From Gnetum montanum (lineage: Eukaryota; Streptophyta; Gnetopsida; Gnetales; Gnetaceae): a stretch of 64,000 nucleotides of DNA. The translations under genes were made by a program, and so were the position numbers. Of this stretch, positions 25,400-36,700 are shown piece after piece (within the stretch, counting starts at the first letter, position 1; every line of letters begins with the position of its first letter). The notes beneath the pieces were generated by a model that saw nothing but the letters and a program-made list of their open reading frames with translations, was not told where the DNA came from and searched no databases. The stretch spans positions 248,546 through 312,545 of the forward strand of contig MNCI01037593.1 of the NCBI GenBank assembly GCA_015680685.1, given 5' to 3'.

Positions 25400-25848
25400 T
25401 AACTGATTCCTTTTGCTCGATCGACGTAGAACTTTCTTGAAATGCTGGTGTCAGTATGACATAAAACGTGAAGATCAGGGCATTAATTTCATAAATATCA
25501 TGTGAGTTACAGTCCGAAATGACCCTAAACTAATACATAGCTTATTACCTCGTAATCTAGCTGCATTAACTATGGTTTGTAGAAAATTCAAATCCAATTA
25601 TTTCGACATGCTAGATGCACCAGGTTTCATCTTTCATCTCATTTCATACGCTAGCATCTAGGAAGCCTAGCTCATTATCTTCTCATAAACTATGCACATT
25701 TGTAACAGTCCACTAAGACCTTAAACTGGAAGCTTCTCTAACACGCAACTCTGATGCACAGAAAAATAAACTCTTATCATTCAATAGATTGATAGTAAAA
25801 CAATGTAACAACTTCCATTTTTCGCATTTTTTGTAGGGCAATTCGTAA
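25400..25848 (+). other. E1 segment between antisense promoter and pol
   Basis: Noncoding. It holds motif units at 25510-25535 (GTCCGAAATGACCCTAAACT) and 25705-25735 (GTCCACTAAGACCTTAAACT). Just before pol there is a pyrimidine-rich run ending TTTTTTGTAG at 25835, which resembles a splice acceptor. E0 and, less well, E3 have similar sequence there. Confidence 0.5.
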
Positions 25849-28800
25849 ATGGACACAGCTTTATCTGCACCCTTAGCCTTAACGGGCCCATATGGAGAGA
25901 CCATTAGGTAGCTTAATTACATGCTGATAGAAACAGACCCTTCCCTTTGTGACGCAACCATAGCAACATTAGAAATATCACTAGATTGGCCAGAACATCT
26001 GACCCTAACTTTAGACCTAGAAGCTGGTGACGTGACTGAGGACCCTCTCAATGAGGTCCTTGTGGTTACGCACAAAGGTGAAAATGAAACTCTTAGGATT
26101 AGTTCTCTCCTAGACCCACAAACACAGAGTGGCATAACGCATGTGCTCCAAGATAATGCTCTTGTATTTGCGTGGTCATATGAAGACATGCCGGGTTTAG
26201 ACCTAAGATTAATACAGCATAACATAATCTTAGACCCATGCATCAAAGTAATTAGACAGAAGGTACGAAAGATTAAGCCAAAAATCACGCTAGCAGTTCA
26301 TGATGAAATCACCAAGCTATACAAGGCTGGTTTCATTCGTGCAGTCGATTACTCAGACTGGGTGTCCAACATTGTAGTTGTCTCTATGAAAATGGGAGGC
26401 ATACACATCTGCATAGACTTCCAGGATCTAAACAAAGCTACGATTAAAGAAAATTTCTCATTACTGAGTATCAACCAACTAATTGATACAACAGCTAGTC
26501 ACATGCTCCTATCCTTTATGGATGGCTTTTCAGGCTATAATCAAATTCATATTAATCCAGAGCATCAATTGACCATGACACCCTTGCGAACCTTTTGTTA
26601 CACTATGATGCCTTTTAGGCTAAAAAACGTTGGAGAAACGTATCAATGAGCCATGACATACATCTTTAGCAATTACCTCTTAGGGAGATTGAATGACTAT
26701 GTAGATGACATAGCTGTCAAGTCTATAAAGTTGGAAGATCATTCAGAAGACCTAGAGTTAGTCTTTAAACGATGTCTCAAGCATGACTTACATCTCAACC
26801 CAAAGAAATGCGTATTCAGAGCCAAAAATAGATGCATGTTGGGGTTTGTAGTATTAGAGACTAGCATCCAAGTCGACCTCGAAAAGGTTAAAGCCATCAT
26901 TGATCTGACGTCATCTACAAACCTTAAGGAACTACGCTGGTTGCAAGGCAGACTACAATTTATCAGGCGGTTCATTTCAATGTTAATAGATAAACTATAT
27001 CCCATGCAACATCTCCTCAATAACGGTGTTAATTTTGAATGGACCGATGACTGCCAACGTGCATTTGACAATTTAAAAAGGGAGCTGCAACATTTACCCA
27101 CGATTTTCCCACCACAAAGGGATCAGCCTTTTTACATCTATCTAGCAAACTCGGATGTGTCTATAGTTGCGTTACTTTGCCAAAAGAGGAATGATGGGTC
27201 AGAAGCTCCTATCTATTACCTCAGTCATGCTTTATTTGCGTACGAGACAAGATACAATGAAGTGGAGCGTAACTATTTGGCATTGGTTTCACAACTGAAT
27301 TCTTTTCCACACTCAGGTCAACATAATTTGCAAAAACAACGTTCTACGAGCTATCTTGAACAACTTGTATGAGAGTAGTAGAATAGCTCACTAGAAAGCT
27401 ATCACAGCTGAATTCTATTTACATTATGTTGGCCAATTGTCCACCAAAGGCTAGGCTATAGCTGACTAGTTAGCAACATTGCCTATTAACGATCAATCTA
27501 CGATAGAGCCAGAATTTTTGGATGAGCATGTACATAGTTTAAGCCCTGTATCAACAGGACTTGAAGTGATGTTATACTTTGACAAAGCTTCAACCATTAT
27601 AGGCGGTAGTTCCACTACTATTATTATGCTTTCCCCTAAGAATGTGCATCCATCGGCTTACCGCCTAACCTTCCCTTGTACGAACAATGTGGCAGAGTAT
27701 GAGGGGATCCTCAGAGGATTGTTGACAGCCAAAGAATTCAACGTTCAACACCTGGTAATTCGAGGCAATTTGATGCTCATCATCAATCAAATCACAGGAG
27801 TCTACGCCTATAAGGCTATGCATTTACAGGCCTACTACGATATGGCTAAGGATCTCTTGAAATAATTCATGACAACTGATGCCCAACACGTCCCGCATAA
27901 TGAAAACACTGTGGTCGATGCACTGGCCACACTGGCGCTAAATGTGCCACCCCACTTGTTTGCAACTTGGCCCACTTTAATGATGGAATGTACAGATCCT
28001 ATCATTCAAGTGGTGCAAATCTCCTCATTAAATGTGGGAGGAATGCCAAAATGGTACGACAACATTAAAACTTACCTTCTGCATGGCAAACCACCACATG
28101 ACCTAACACATGTGCAAAAAGATGCAGTGTGCAAGCGTGCCAGGAAATACGTCATCATTGGAGATAGTACTCTCTGTAGATGCTCATTCGATGGAGTATT
28201 ACTAACCTATGTTAGTAACGACCAAGCACAACGTATAGTTAGTGAAGTCCATGAGGGGTTGTGTGGGGGACACGTAGCCCTGCGAGCCATGGCCGCTAAA
28301 ATCAGACGCCTAGGGTACTATTGGCCATACATGGAAAAAGACTTTCTTATCAAGGTTAAGACATGCAACATGTTCCAGTGTTATGCAAATCTAATACACA
28401 TGTCACCAACTGAGTTACACACCACACAGATTACTTGGCCATTCCAATGATGGGGCCTAGATATTATAGGCCCTATCATGCCTAAGTCTTCCGCAGGACA
28501 TAGCTTCATTATCACCGCCACTGAGTATTTTACGAAGTTAGTTGAGGCCATTCCCCTATGGAAGATTACATCTCAATAGGTTTTCCATTTCATCTTAGAC
28601 GATATAGTAACCAGATTTGGGCTTCCTATGACTATTGTGACCGATAATGGGCCACAATTTAGTACTACCGAAACCAAATCTTTTTGCGATAATCTTGGCA
28701 TCAAGCAATCTTTTTCTTCACCCTATTACCCACAAGAAAATGGTTAAGTAGAAGCAACAAAAAAGGTAATCATCAATTTACTCAAGAAGATGCTCAACAA

Positions 28801-29293
28801 TAATAAGAAGCGGTGGCATGAAAAAATCCTCTACGTGCTATGGGCGTATTGTACGACGTGTAGTACAGCTACAGACAGGACACCCTATAGTCTAGTTTGT
28901 GGGTATGATGCAGTGTTGCGCTTAGAATTACAGGTTTCCTCATTGCAGATGGTCCTCTCCACGATTATAAATGAGACTCAACACAACGAGTCTAGGATCG
29001 TGGATTTAGACTCAGTAGAGGAGAAGTGCATCAAAATGCTTGATACCATTGAAAGATATCAGGACAAACAAAGATAGAAGCACTGACACAATCTACATCA
29101 ATGACCAATTAAGAAGGGAGACTTAGTTCTAAAGGCCATACGTGAACCAGTAGGCAAGTTCTCTGCAAACTGGGAAGGGCCTTTCTTGGTCATCGGCGCA
29201 TACGGTAACAGAGCATTTAAGTTAGTGGATATCCACGGTAATGAGCTACCAAATCCAGTGAATCATTTGTATCTAAAGCAGTACCACATCTAA
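25849..29293 (+). pseudogene. E1 pol: RT, two RNase H domains, integrase (degenerate)
   Basis: Tat-type pol starting at the ATG 25849, with its own frame separate from gag-pro. An N-terminal linker leads to RT at about 26310-26950, with DFQDLNKATIK, FMDGFSGYNQI and an intact YVDD at 26698-26709. A stop interrupts TYQ-AMTY at 26647. The Ty3-type RNase H is at 27000-27300. The second RNase H is at 27540-27865, with the AEYEGIL block; its third acidic position reads Asn (RGN) where E3 has RGD. Integrase has GGHVALRAMAAKIR and a C-x2-C-like end (28260-28390), LDIIGP near 28455, TDNGPQF at 28640 and VEAT at 28748, so D, D and E are all present. Premature stops occur, for example at 28448 and 28746. 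The C-terminus ends YLKQYHI and stop 29291-29293. Not functional as it stands. Confidence 0.9.
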
Positions 29294-29329
29294 GAAAAGA
29301 CTCAGCTCAAACTCAAGTAACGAACATCT

Positions 29330-29700
29330 GCTACGACATAAAACTAGCAAAGTTGTACACGTATGCTACGATGTAAAACTGGTAGTTCTCGCACGCATCC
29401 GCCACAATGCTAAACTGGCAAGGTAATCCATCATCCTCCAGGACGTGAAACTGGCAAGGTAAGAATACATCTGTTAATATGCTAAACTAGCACAAATTTG
29501 TCCCTGGGTCACGACGTAAAACTAACACCCATAGCATGGTATGTTGGGATCATAAACCCGCTATTCCACCATCCACTATGATGTAAAACTAGCAGATTTC
29601 AGTCTGCCCAGACGTTAAACCAGGACCACTGTCTACTAAGACTTAAAACCAGCAATAACGCTCAACCAAGATCCAAAACTAGAATCTATCAACAAGAAAC
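29330..29700 (+). repeat. E1 motif array downstream of integrase
   Basis: About ten degenerate units with cores such as CATCTGCTACGACATAAAACT, GATGTAAAACTGG and GACGTTAAACCAGG, separated by spacers of uneven length. It starts about 40 bp after the pol stop. It is colinear with the E3 array (61620-62185). Confidence 0.8.
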
Positions 29701-30863
29701 CCATGAAGCAAGTGAGTGTGATCATTCTTGCACTGCATCCCTACTAGATAGAGTGGGTAAGTCATTGGAACAGACACAATGCCACTACCCCACTGGCATC
29801 CTACTGATTCCTCAGATATGCTGAAAGTCATACTACTAATCCCTTAGAGATGTTGCTACGACAACCACTCTGTAGTTGCAGCTCTTGGGATTAACTTCGC
29901 CGCTTAGAGCACTCAAACAAGCTATGGTCATCCATGGTTTTAGTAGCCTCCACCATCACCACCACCAGATTCTGGCTTGGTAGGCTCACCTAAATGGTTC
30001 TTTGCCCAGTCCATGAAGTAAGATGAATCTGGCTATCGATGGCAGTTGCAGGAAATGTGGCATCAACATAGGGACCCTTTCTCTTATCCCCTCTTTTTCA
30101 GTCTCCTTCTGTCTTTTCACTTTGCATGATGCTTATTTCAACAACCTCCCTCCTTAGCAATCAAGACATTTATTTCTGGCTCTCTGTTCTCTGTTATGTT
30201 TTGCAGGTTAATTGTCACGACAGCATTAATCGAGAATACTTTCATTAGAAGGTGAGGTGTTATAGCATTTTGAGGTGGCTGCTCAGACTACCTACCTACT
30301 TGGGAGTGCAAACCCTACCTCTCCCTCCATCGGATACCTTACTTTGTTCTCCCCTTTCCTTGTCCTTATAATTGTCTCTACCTTCTTCTCTGCTTGTATA
30401 GAACATGAGCATTAAGTCGATCCTTTTGCATCATCATGTCCACGAATAGGTGTAACGTAGTTCTCCTTGTGGAATGCAATTAGCATTTTTTTAAAAAAAA
30501 GGGGGAGGGGAATTCAGCAAAATGGATGTAAAACAACTCATCTAGGCCATGCGGGTGTAACACAACTTGTCCTTGCAAGCCCCTCCTATGTAGTATGACC
30601 ACGTAACCTTTCGCAAACACATTAGCGAAAGGACGTAATGACTTGTTTGGAAAATCTTCATGTTCATGTATTTGAGTCTTCCTCGAACCTCCCTTCTCTA
30701 ACTTCTATAAGATCCCTCCTATACTCTATTTCCCTCTATCTTTGCACTTCTAAGTTTGACAGAACAACATTCGAGCAATCTCTGATGAACGTTGTTGATG
30801 GCTTTACCTCTCTAATGTTTTGTATTCTTTGTCAACGTCTTTCGGGAAAGCCCTCTAAACGTC
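29701..30863 (+). other. E1 3' noncoding region
   Basis: No gene is recognised. Blocks are conserved with E3, for example CCTACTGATTCCTCAGAT (29809-29826 and 62284-62301), TTTGAGTCTTCC, and CCCTCTAAACGTCAACAAAG just before the purine tract. Conservation between two diverged copies suggests a functional 3' region, perhaps for packaging or RNA processing. A second purine run lies at 30491-30511. Confidence 0.55.
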
Positions 30864-30879
30864 AACAAAGAGGGGCCAT
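30864..30879 (+). other. E1 polypurine tract
   Basis: AACAAAGAGGGGCCAT directly precedes the 3' LTR and is identical to 63361-63376 in E3. It is the expected plus-strand primer site and fixes the LTR start. Confidence 0.8.
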
Positions 30880-32286
30880 TAAAACACTGTGAAAATTTCG
30901 AGGCCTCAACAGTTCAACAAAAAAAATTGGTGATTTAGGCAAGGCGTCGCAACAAGGCACGCCACAACAAGTTCCTTTTCAATTAAAGGCCTATCCTACC
31001 ATGTTGCACAGCACAGCATAAGTGAATTCCAGAAGGCAGAGCAAAGCGACGGGTGCACGGCAGCAAGCTTTCAACTTTGCAAGTTCTCTATGTTCCGATA
31101 ACCTTAACTTTTGGCATATTACGTTGCATTACGCAACATAGCATAAAATCGTGTTATGTAGCATAATGTCAAAAAGCAATCCACTACAACATCAAGGATG
31201 ACAAATATTCAAGACTTCAACAACACTTCGCTTTTTTGTAGGTGCACTATTTTACGCTGAATTATGCTATGAAACATAATCTAGCATGGTGAAGCGTAAT
31301 CTAGCATGGTGCAACATAATACAAGCATAGACAAAAATGGCATAATACAAGAAGCAGCAATCTGTATGACACGATATGCTCTCTAGCCTATCGTAGCGTA
31401 ATCAAGAAATAGCTTGTCGCCAAAGCCCCAACAAGAGTAGTTTATGACGTGTTACGCTTTAGAGCGTAAGGCAGTGTGGCACCTCAAGCTTCAACAACCA
31501 CCACATCAAGTCAACGGAATTTTTGTAGGTTTAGGACATGCGTCATCTAAACTACATTTTTCTCCTATTTTTAACCTTATAAATATGCTAGTCGACAAAG
31601 ATCAAGGGTAGGCAAAAAATTCCTCCAAGATGGACACATTTTCTCTGTGAGTAATTTTTCCTTCCATTGGAAATTGTTGACAACTTCTAGCAAGGATTGA
31701 CAAGAAGGAAAAAAGGACCAGTAATAGCAAGAATATCGAAGACATTTGATGAGAACCTTTGGTCAGAAACAGCTGATTGACAGACATTCTGCTTCGGGTT
31801 TGACCTCCTTGTATCCAGATCTGCTAGAAGAAGGTAGATCAGCTTTTGCTTATTTCATCTTTGAATAGCTTTTCTTGTTGTTGGCATGCACTTCGCTTAA
31901 ATCGAAGTTTTCTTGTAACCATTGTATCTAATATATTCTTTTCATCAGTTGAATCCCAAATCTTTGGGTTTGATCACGCTCCAAATCCAATCCCTTGTTC
32001 CCTATCTGTACGAATTTTGCAAATCGCTTTAAATCAATTACATTCTTTTCAATTATCTCCAAAATTAACAACGTTACAATCTTCTCATAAAGAACCATTA
32101 TTTTTTCATTCAAATATCACAAGAATTTCTACTGATCAAGTAAGTCCCTGTATGATCAACAAGAGCGTTCAGGGCACCTCGGATTCGTTTTCTCTCCAAC
32201 ACGGTCCTCGCACGGATCCAGGGTTAGAACTATGTACACAGACTTTCATTCAGTATTTCCAGCGATTGAGATTTTTCATCGTTACA
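30880..32286 (+). repeat. E1 3' LTR
   Basis: Direct repeat of 15123-16509. It begins TAAAACACTG, a transition from TG, and ends CATCGTTACA. The TATA box is at 31578-31585. It is followed by the E2 LTR remainder. Confidence 0.9.
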
Positions 32287-33127
32287 GGCGTAGTTATGGC
32301 ATGGTAGACCTTCATTTATGGCACAAAAAACTCATAGTCACAACAGTCTTGCAGATCCAATAGTCACACGTGACACGTGTCACACTAGTAAGTCAATGGA
32401 ATCCCAAGGCACATAACATCCAAAAGCATCCCTATTGTGCACCCTTAGTCTTATAAATACCCCCATTAGCAACATTCAAAGGGTTCTGCTCAATTCAAAA
32501 TCTCCAAGAAAAAGTCTCCTGCTCTCTCTCTCTGGCATTCAAATTCTCCTTCTAGCATGTTGCAACATCGAGCATTGTAAACTCTCTATTTGACACTGCA
32601 AATAGTTAGCATCTTCAACCAACATTCCATTCCATCCCCCTTTCTACCACCTTGGTAGAATCCCTGTGCTATCAGCGCCAAAGTCCGTGCCTAGGTGCAC
32701 AACTTGCCTGCTCTACGCACCTTGGTTCTTTTCTGGATCTCTACACTCCGTCGCGCTATGCAACTGACTGTACCCATTTTGACAGAGCAAATTTGTGGCT
32801 CTAGAGTAGTGCATTCTTCTAACAAAATTTTACTTTGTTTCCAAAAATTATCGCATGTTTCATTGTTTCCTGTCTCATTTACTTTCAAGCATGATTTCAT
32901 TTATTTATTTCAAGTGTCATGTCACATTTCTGTCTGGTTTCAAAATATATGTTTCAAAAGGCTATATAGATATTGATTTAAGTCCCTATCTGGTTGACCA
33001 GATTGCTCAGGGTGCCCCATGTCTACACACACCCAGCACGGCCCTCCTATGGCCATGAGGTCAACACTATCACGCTTGTTGACTCATCGGTGTTTTCTAG
33101 CTGCCGACAATGTTTTCGGTCGCTACA
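32287..33127 (+). repeat. E2 5' LTR, right portion
   Basis: Continuation of the E2 LTR after E1. It contains a TATAAATACCCCC box at 32452, a CT-rich microsatellite near 32517-32540, a U5 segment with AAGTCCCTATCTGGTTGACCAG (32980-33001) and the LTR end GTCGCTACA at 33127. The first five bases are the second copy of the E1 target duplication. Confidence 0.8.
32452..32459 (+). promoter_or_regulatory. E2 LTR TATA box
   Basis: TATAAATA followed by CCCCC, matching the E3 LTR context at 48239-48250. E1 has inserted upstream of it and separates it from most of U3. Confidence 0.6.
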
Positions 33128-33133
33128 ATTTTC

Positions 33134-33148
33134 TAGCACTAGGAGGGC
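33134..33148 (+). other. E2 primer binding site (3-base deletion)
   Basis: TAGCACTAGGAGGGC lies 6 bp after the LTR end. It matches the E1 and E3 sites except for a missing AAG. Confidence 0.65.
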
Positions 33149-33767
33149 CTTTTGGTGTCTTTTCCACATTTCACAGTAGTTTTGTGAGCCTTCTACATCC
33201 TGATATGTGTAAGCATAAACATGACACCCTCTCGCGATTATTTGTGCTTTGCATGGTGTAGACCAGTCGCCTCAACGGTTCCTCGGCAACCCCACAGATC
33301 ACAAGGCCTACGACTAGCTATTCACCAGTCCGCTTTATGATAGTCTTGCATGCATTTTGTATCCTACCATGTTTGTGTGGTATGAATCGATCACCTCGAC
33401 GGCTCCTCCGAAGCCCCGTGAGACATAAAGCTTACTCGTGTGCTAGTTAACTTGCCCCTCATAGTCTCGCGTGCATCCTGTGCCTCACGAGGTATAGAGC
33501 AATCTCTTCGATAGTCCCTCGGGGACCCTACAAGATGCAAAGCCTTCTTGGTCGCTGGCTAGCTTTTTGGTTTTATGGTAGTCTTGTGTACATTTTTTAC
33601 CCTACCATGTGTGGTATGAAGTGGTCCCCTAGACAGTTCCTCCAGAATCTAGCAAGACGTAAAGCCTTCCCTTTTTCTGTTTGTTGTTCACACTCTTTTG
33701 CATAATTCTCTTTGGGCTTTTTTGCATAGCTATTTGCATAACTACTTGCGTAACCACTTTCTTAACA
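33149..33767 (+). other. E2 leader
   Basis: Noncoding. It is longer than the leaders of E1 and E3 and contains several diverged repeats of a unit. These have CTCGACGGCTCCTCCGAAGC-like cores near 33265, 33398, 33506 and 33630, each followed by a TAGTCTTGTGTGCAT-like block, at about 110-130 bp spacing. The equivalent E1 unit (16640-16690) occurs once, so the leader appears to have grown by tandem duplication. Confidence 0.55.
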
Positions 33768-36700
33768 ATGGCTTTTTCAACTACTGCTACCAATGCTTTC
33801 AACATGGAAGTTCCCTTCAACATTGACTCCTGTTACGGTTCAAGGCACTACTGATGCCAAACAGCTGCTAAATCTGATACAAGAAATGTGTCGATCTCTT
33901 AGGATCCAAAATTGAGGGCCTGAGGGATTAGGCCAACAACATGAGCATTACAGTTTCCTCTGTGCAAAAGTGCAGGAAAATTTACCCTTGGATTTACACA
34001 AACTCAAAGAAAACCATAGCTTCGACCCCCAGCATTTGTTTTCCTTTAATGCAAGCATACAAAAGGCTCTTAGACCAACTAATCTAGTTGGCTAGGCTTA
34101 GGGAGCAATAGGACATGGTGTCCAAATAAGATAACACATTCCAAGATAGTCAGGAGAAACTCGATTCCCAATCAGACAAGGGAGGTCCAATCGACCCTGC
34201 TCCTATCCCTCCTACCTAGTCCTTCTAGGATAAACCAATGTCCGTGGCTGCTCCCTTTGTAATTATCCCTACGCTTCCACGACCCACGACTACGGCTGCC
34301 GTGGGTGGCTATGCCAATTGTGTAGCATTTCAACCCCCACTCTCGCCTGTCTTGCCCGTTCCATTTGCAACTACCTTCCTACCGTAGGCTGTTCAGCAGT
34401 CAATCCCTACAAGGCAACATATGCCAATTGCGGCTACCCTACCACACGTGCATACCATAACAACTTCTCAAACATACGCAACTACTGCCTCATTCACGTT
34501 GGCTCCACCCATTTTGGTGGACCCTGGCCCATCCACATGGTGGACCCTGGCCCGTCCACATGGTGGACCCCATTTGCCTCTTCGCCTATTCTACAACCGT
34601 CGCAAATGTCTCACTATGCATGTTCTTAAATGCACCAAGCTTGATAGATGGTGTAGCCCAACACGGTGCTATGGTCTACGCTACCAGCGGCACAAGTTGT
34701 CCATCCAACAGCCCAACCTGTGATTGCTACCCAAACAACATCACCTACCAAGTGGTGGACAACCCAAGTTGTACCGCTCACAAGGACCATCCCAATGATA
34801 CCACCGATGGATTACACTTCCACTCTCATCATGCCACATGTGGGGGCTTCCTCTGTCACACCCCAACCCTATACAATGTTGCCAGGTCTAGACCAAGTGT
34901 TTCAGCTTATCCAGACCCTCACTGAGAAAATAAAATGCCTTAAGGCTACTGGGTCTAACACAATACAAGTCATGAACTTTTACCAAGATGACCTCGTCAG
35001 CCCTGTAATCCCTGTGTTGACATTGCCCCTAGGGATGTCTCTCCCACACTTCACGAAGTACGATGGGGAGTGGTATCCCAACGTGCATCTTGTTACTTTT
35101 AGGTCTGAGTCTTTGCTATTGCAACAATGGCCACACATGATTATTCACGTCTTCGCCATGTCCTTAGCCAAAAAAGCTTTGGATTGGTACCGTGCACTAC
35201 CATGCTCATCCATTTCAACTTTGAAAGAGTTGTTGACCCAATTCGTGACACGCTTCAAGTATAAATTGAAGCTAGAAACCATGCTGGATTAGTTGATGAG
35301 CATGAAGTAAGACCCTTTAGAGCCAGTTTAGAAGTTCATTCAACACTAGAGCACAATCCTTAATGAGATCCGCGAGCCTATCGCGGAGGCCCACTTGCAG
35401 GCCATCTTCAAGGGTGCAGTGAATGACTTCATTAAGTTGAAACTATACTTCCTCACTCCTCGCTCCCTTAGTCAAGCTTTCACTCAAACCAAGAGTATAA
35501 AAGACGTGGCCGAAGCAAGCAAAGACCTGGCCTATATCGCTTACAAAGGCACCTTCACAAAGAAAGAAAATGGTAAGGCCCCAACAACCACGGTGGCTGC
35601 TATGGCAATCGAGGCTAAGCCCAAACCTAGCAACAATAGTAATAGCAGTAGCAAGAATGGCAAGAAACCAACTACACAAGCGACAAACCCTGTGCCCAAA
35701 TCAGAGCACACACCATAACCTGCTACACTAGTGCTCGAGACATCTGCACAACCTAAACCTAGCTTTGAGCATAAAGATCATTCAAACTACACCCCACTAC
35801 CTCTAAAACCTTTAGAGCTTCTGAACCAGCTACTCGCAGTGGGGTACATACAACATATGCAGATGTTGGAAGAAGCAAACACCAGGCATCAATGCAACTA
35901 TGAGCTCCTTAGAAACCCCTCTTTGGCCTTGCCCAATGAACCTCCAATTCCTAGGGGTTTTAGGCTAGACAGATTTTGTGACTACCACTAATAATGTGGT
36001 CACAGTATGGATTACTTTCTATCATTACAGAAATGACATCCAAAGATTAATCGATGGGGGAAAACTATTGTTGGATGAAAGTAACCCAGTGCACCCTGAA
36101 AATCAGTCTATGTATGTCTACACGGATCCCCTCAATGCCAGCAATGCTAGTTATGTCATCAACGTCATCAGCATTGACTCTGATCCTAGGCCACCTAGGC
36201 GAGCGTTTGTGGTCTATGTACCTCAGCGTAGTGCACCAGCACTGCCAGTGGTCGGACCAAGCTCGCAGCAATCATTCATCCTAAAAGTCTCACCACGGGC
36301 ACCTACTATTACTCCACATGTTAGCGTAGCCACGTAGCCTCACCAACTAACACCGCTAGCTCTGTTTGTCATTGAGGGACCAACATCTTCAATAGCCCCT
36401 ATCCTGTGCACCGAAACTGAGCAACCCCCTCACCCCGCAAGGTGAGCAGTACACTAGACAGGAGAGATGTCAAAAGGGAATACCATCGAGAGTATCCCTG
36501 AATCTACGTCTTCATCCTTTGGATTTGCACCTTTGCTCACAAAGGTGAAAATCAACACAACTATGAAGTCTGCATCACCTTACCAATAGGGATCTGAACT
36601 TAGATCTGAATTCACCTCTCCTCAGGAGATTCGTCTCTTGGGACGAATCAAAGAGGAAGAAGCGTTGAAGAAAGGAGTGGCCAAATCCTCATGGATGCCC

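Larger units (their letters stand above)
15123..32286 (+). mobile_element. E1: complete 17.2-kb Tat-type retrotransposon
   Basis: E1 has both LTRs and every internal part: LTR, primer site, gag-pro 16766-20479, motif array, antisense gene 21247-25256, pol 25849-29293, motif array, 3' noncoding DNA, purine tract and LTR. LTRs start TG (TA in the 3' copy) and end TTACA. Flanking pentamers GGCAC (15118-15122) and GGCGT (32287-32291) fit a 5-bp target duplication with two transitions. Its length is well above the common 5-12 kb of plant gypsy elements. The extra length is the antisense gene, the long gag N-terminus and the 3' noncoding region. Confidence 0.9.

Noticed and set aside
30491-30511. 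A-run followed by G-run that could be the E1 polypurine tract
   Set aside because: DNA after it (30512-30863) is absent from the 5' LTR, whereas the repeat starts exactly after 30879. The E3 counterpart near 62966 is not purine-only.
34318-34925. Overlapping ORFs of 100-121 aa in E2
   Set aside because: They are frames of the Pro/Thr-rich gag region; only the frame leading into the gag core is supported.
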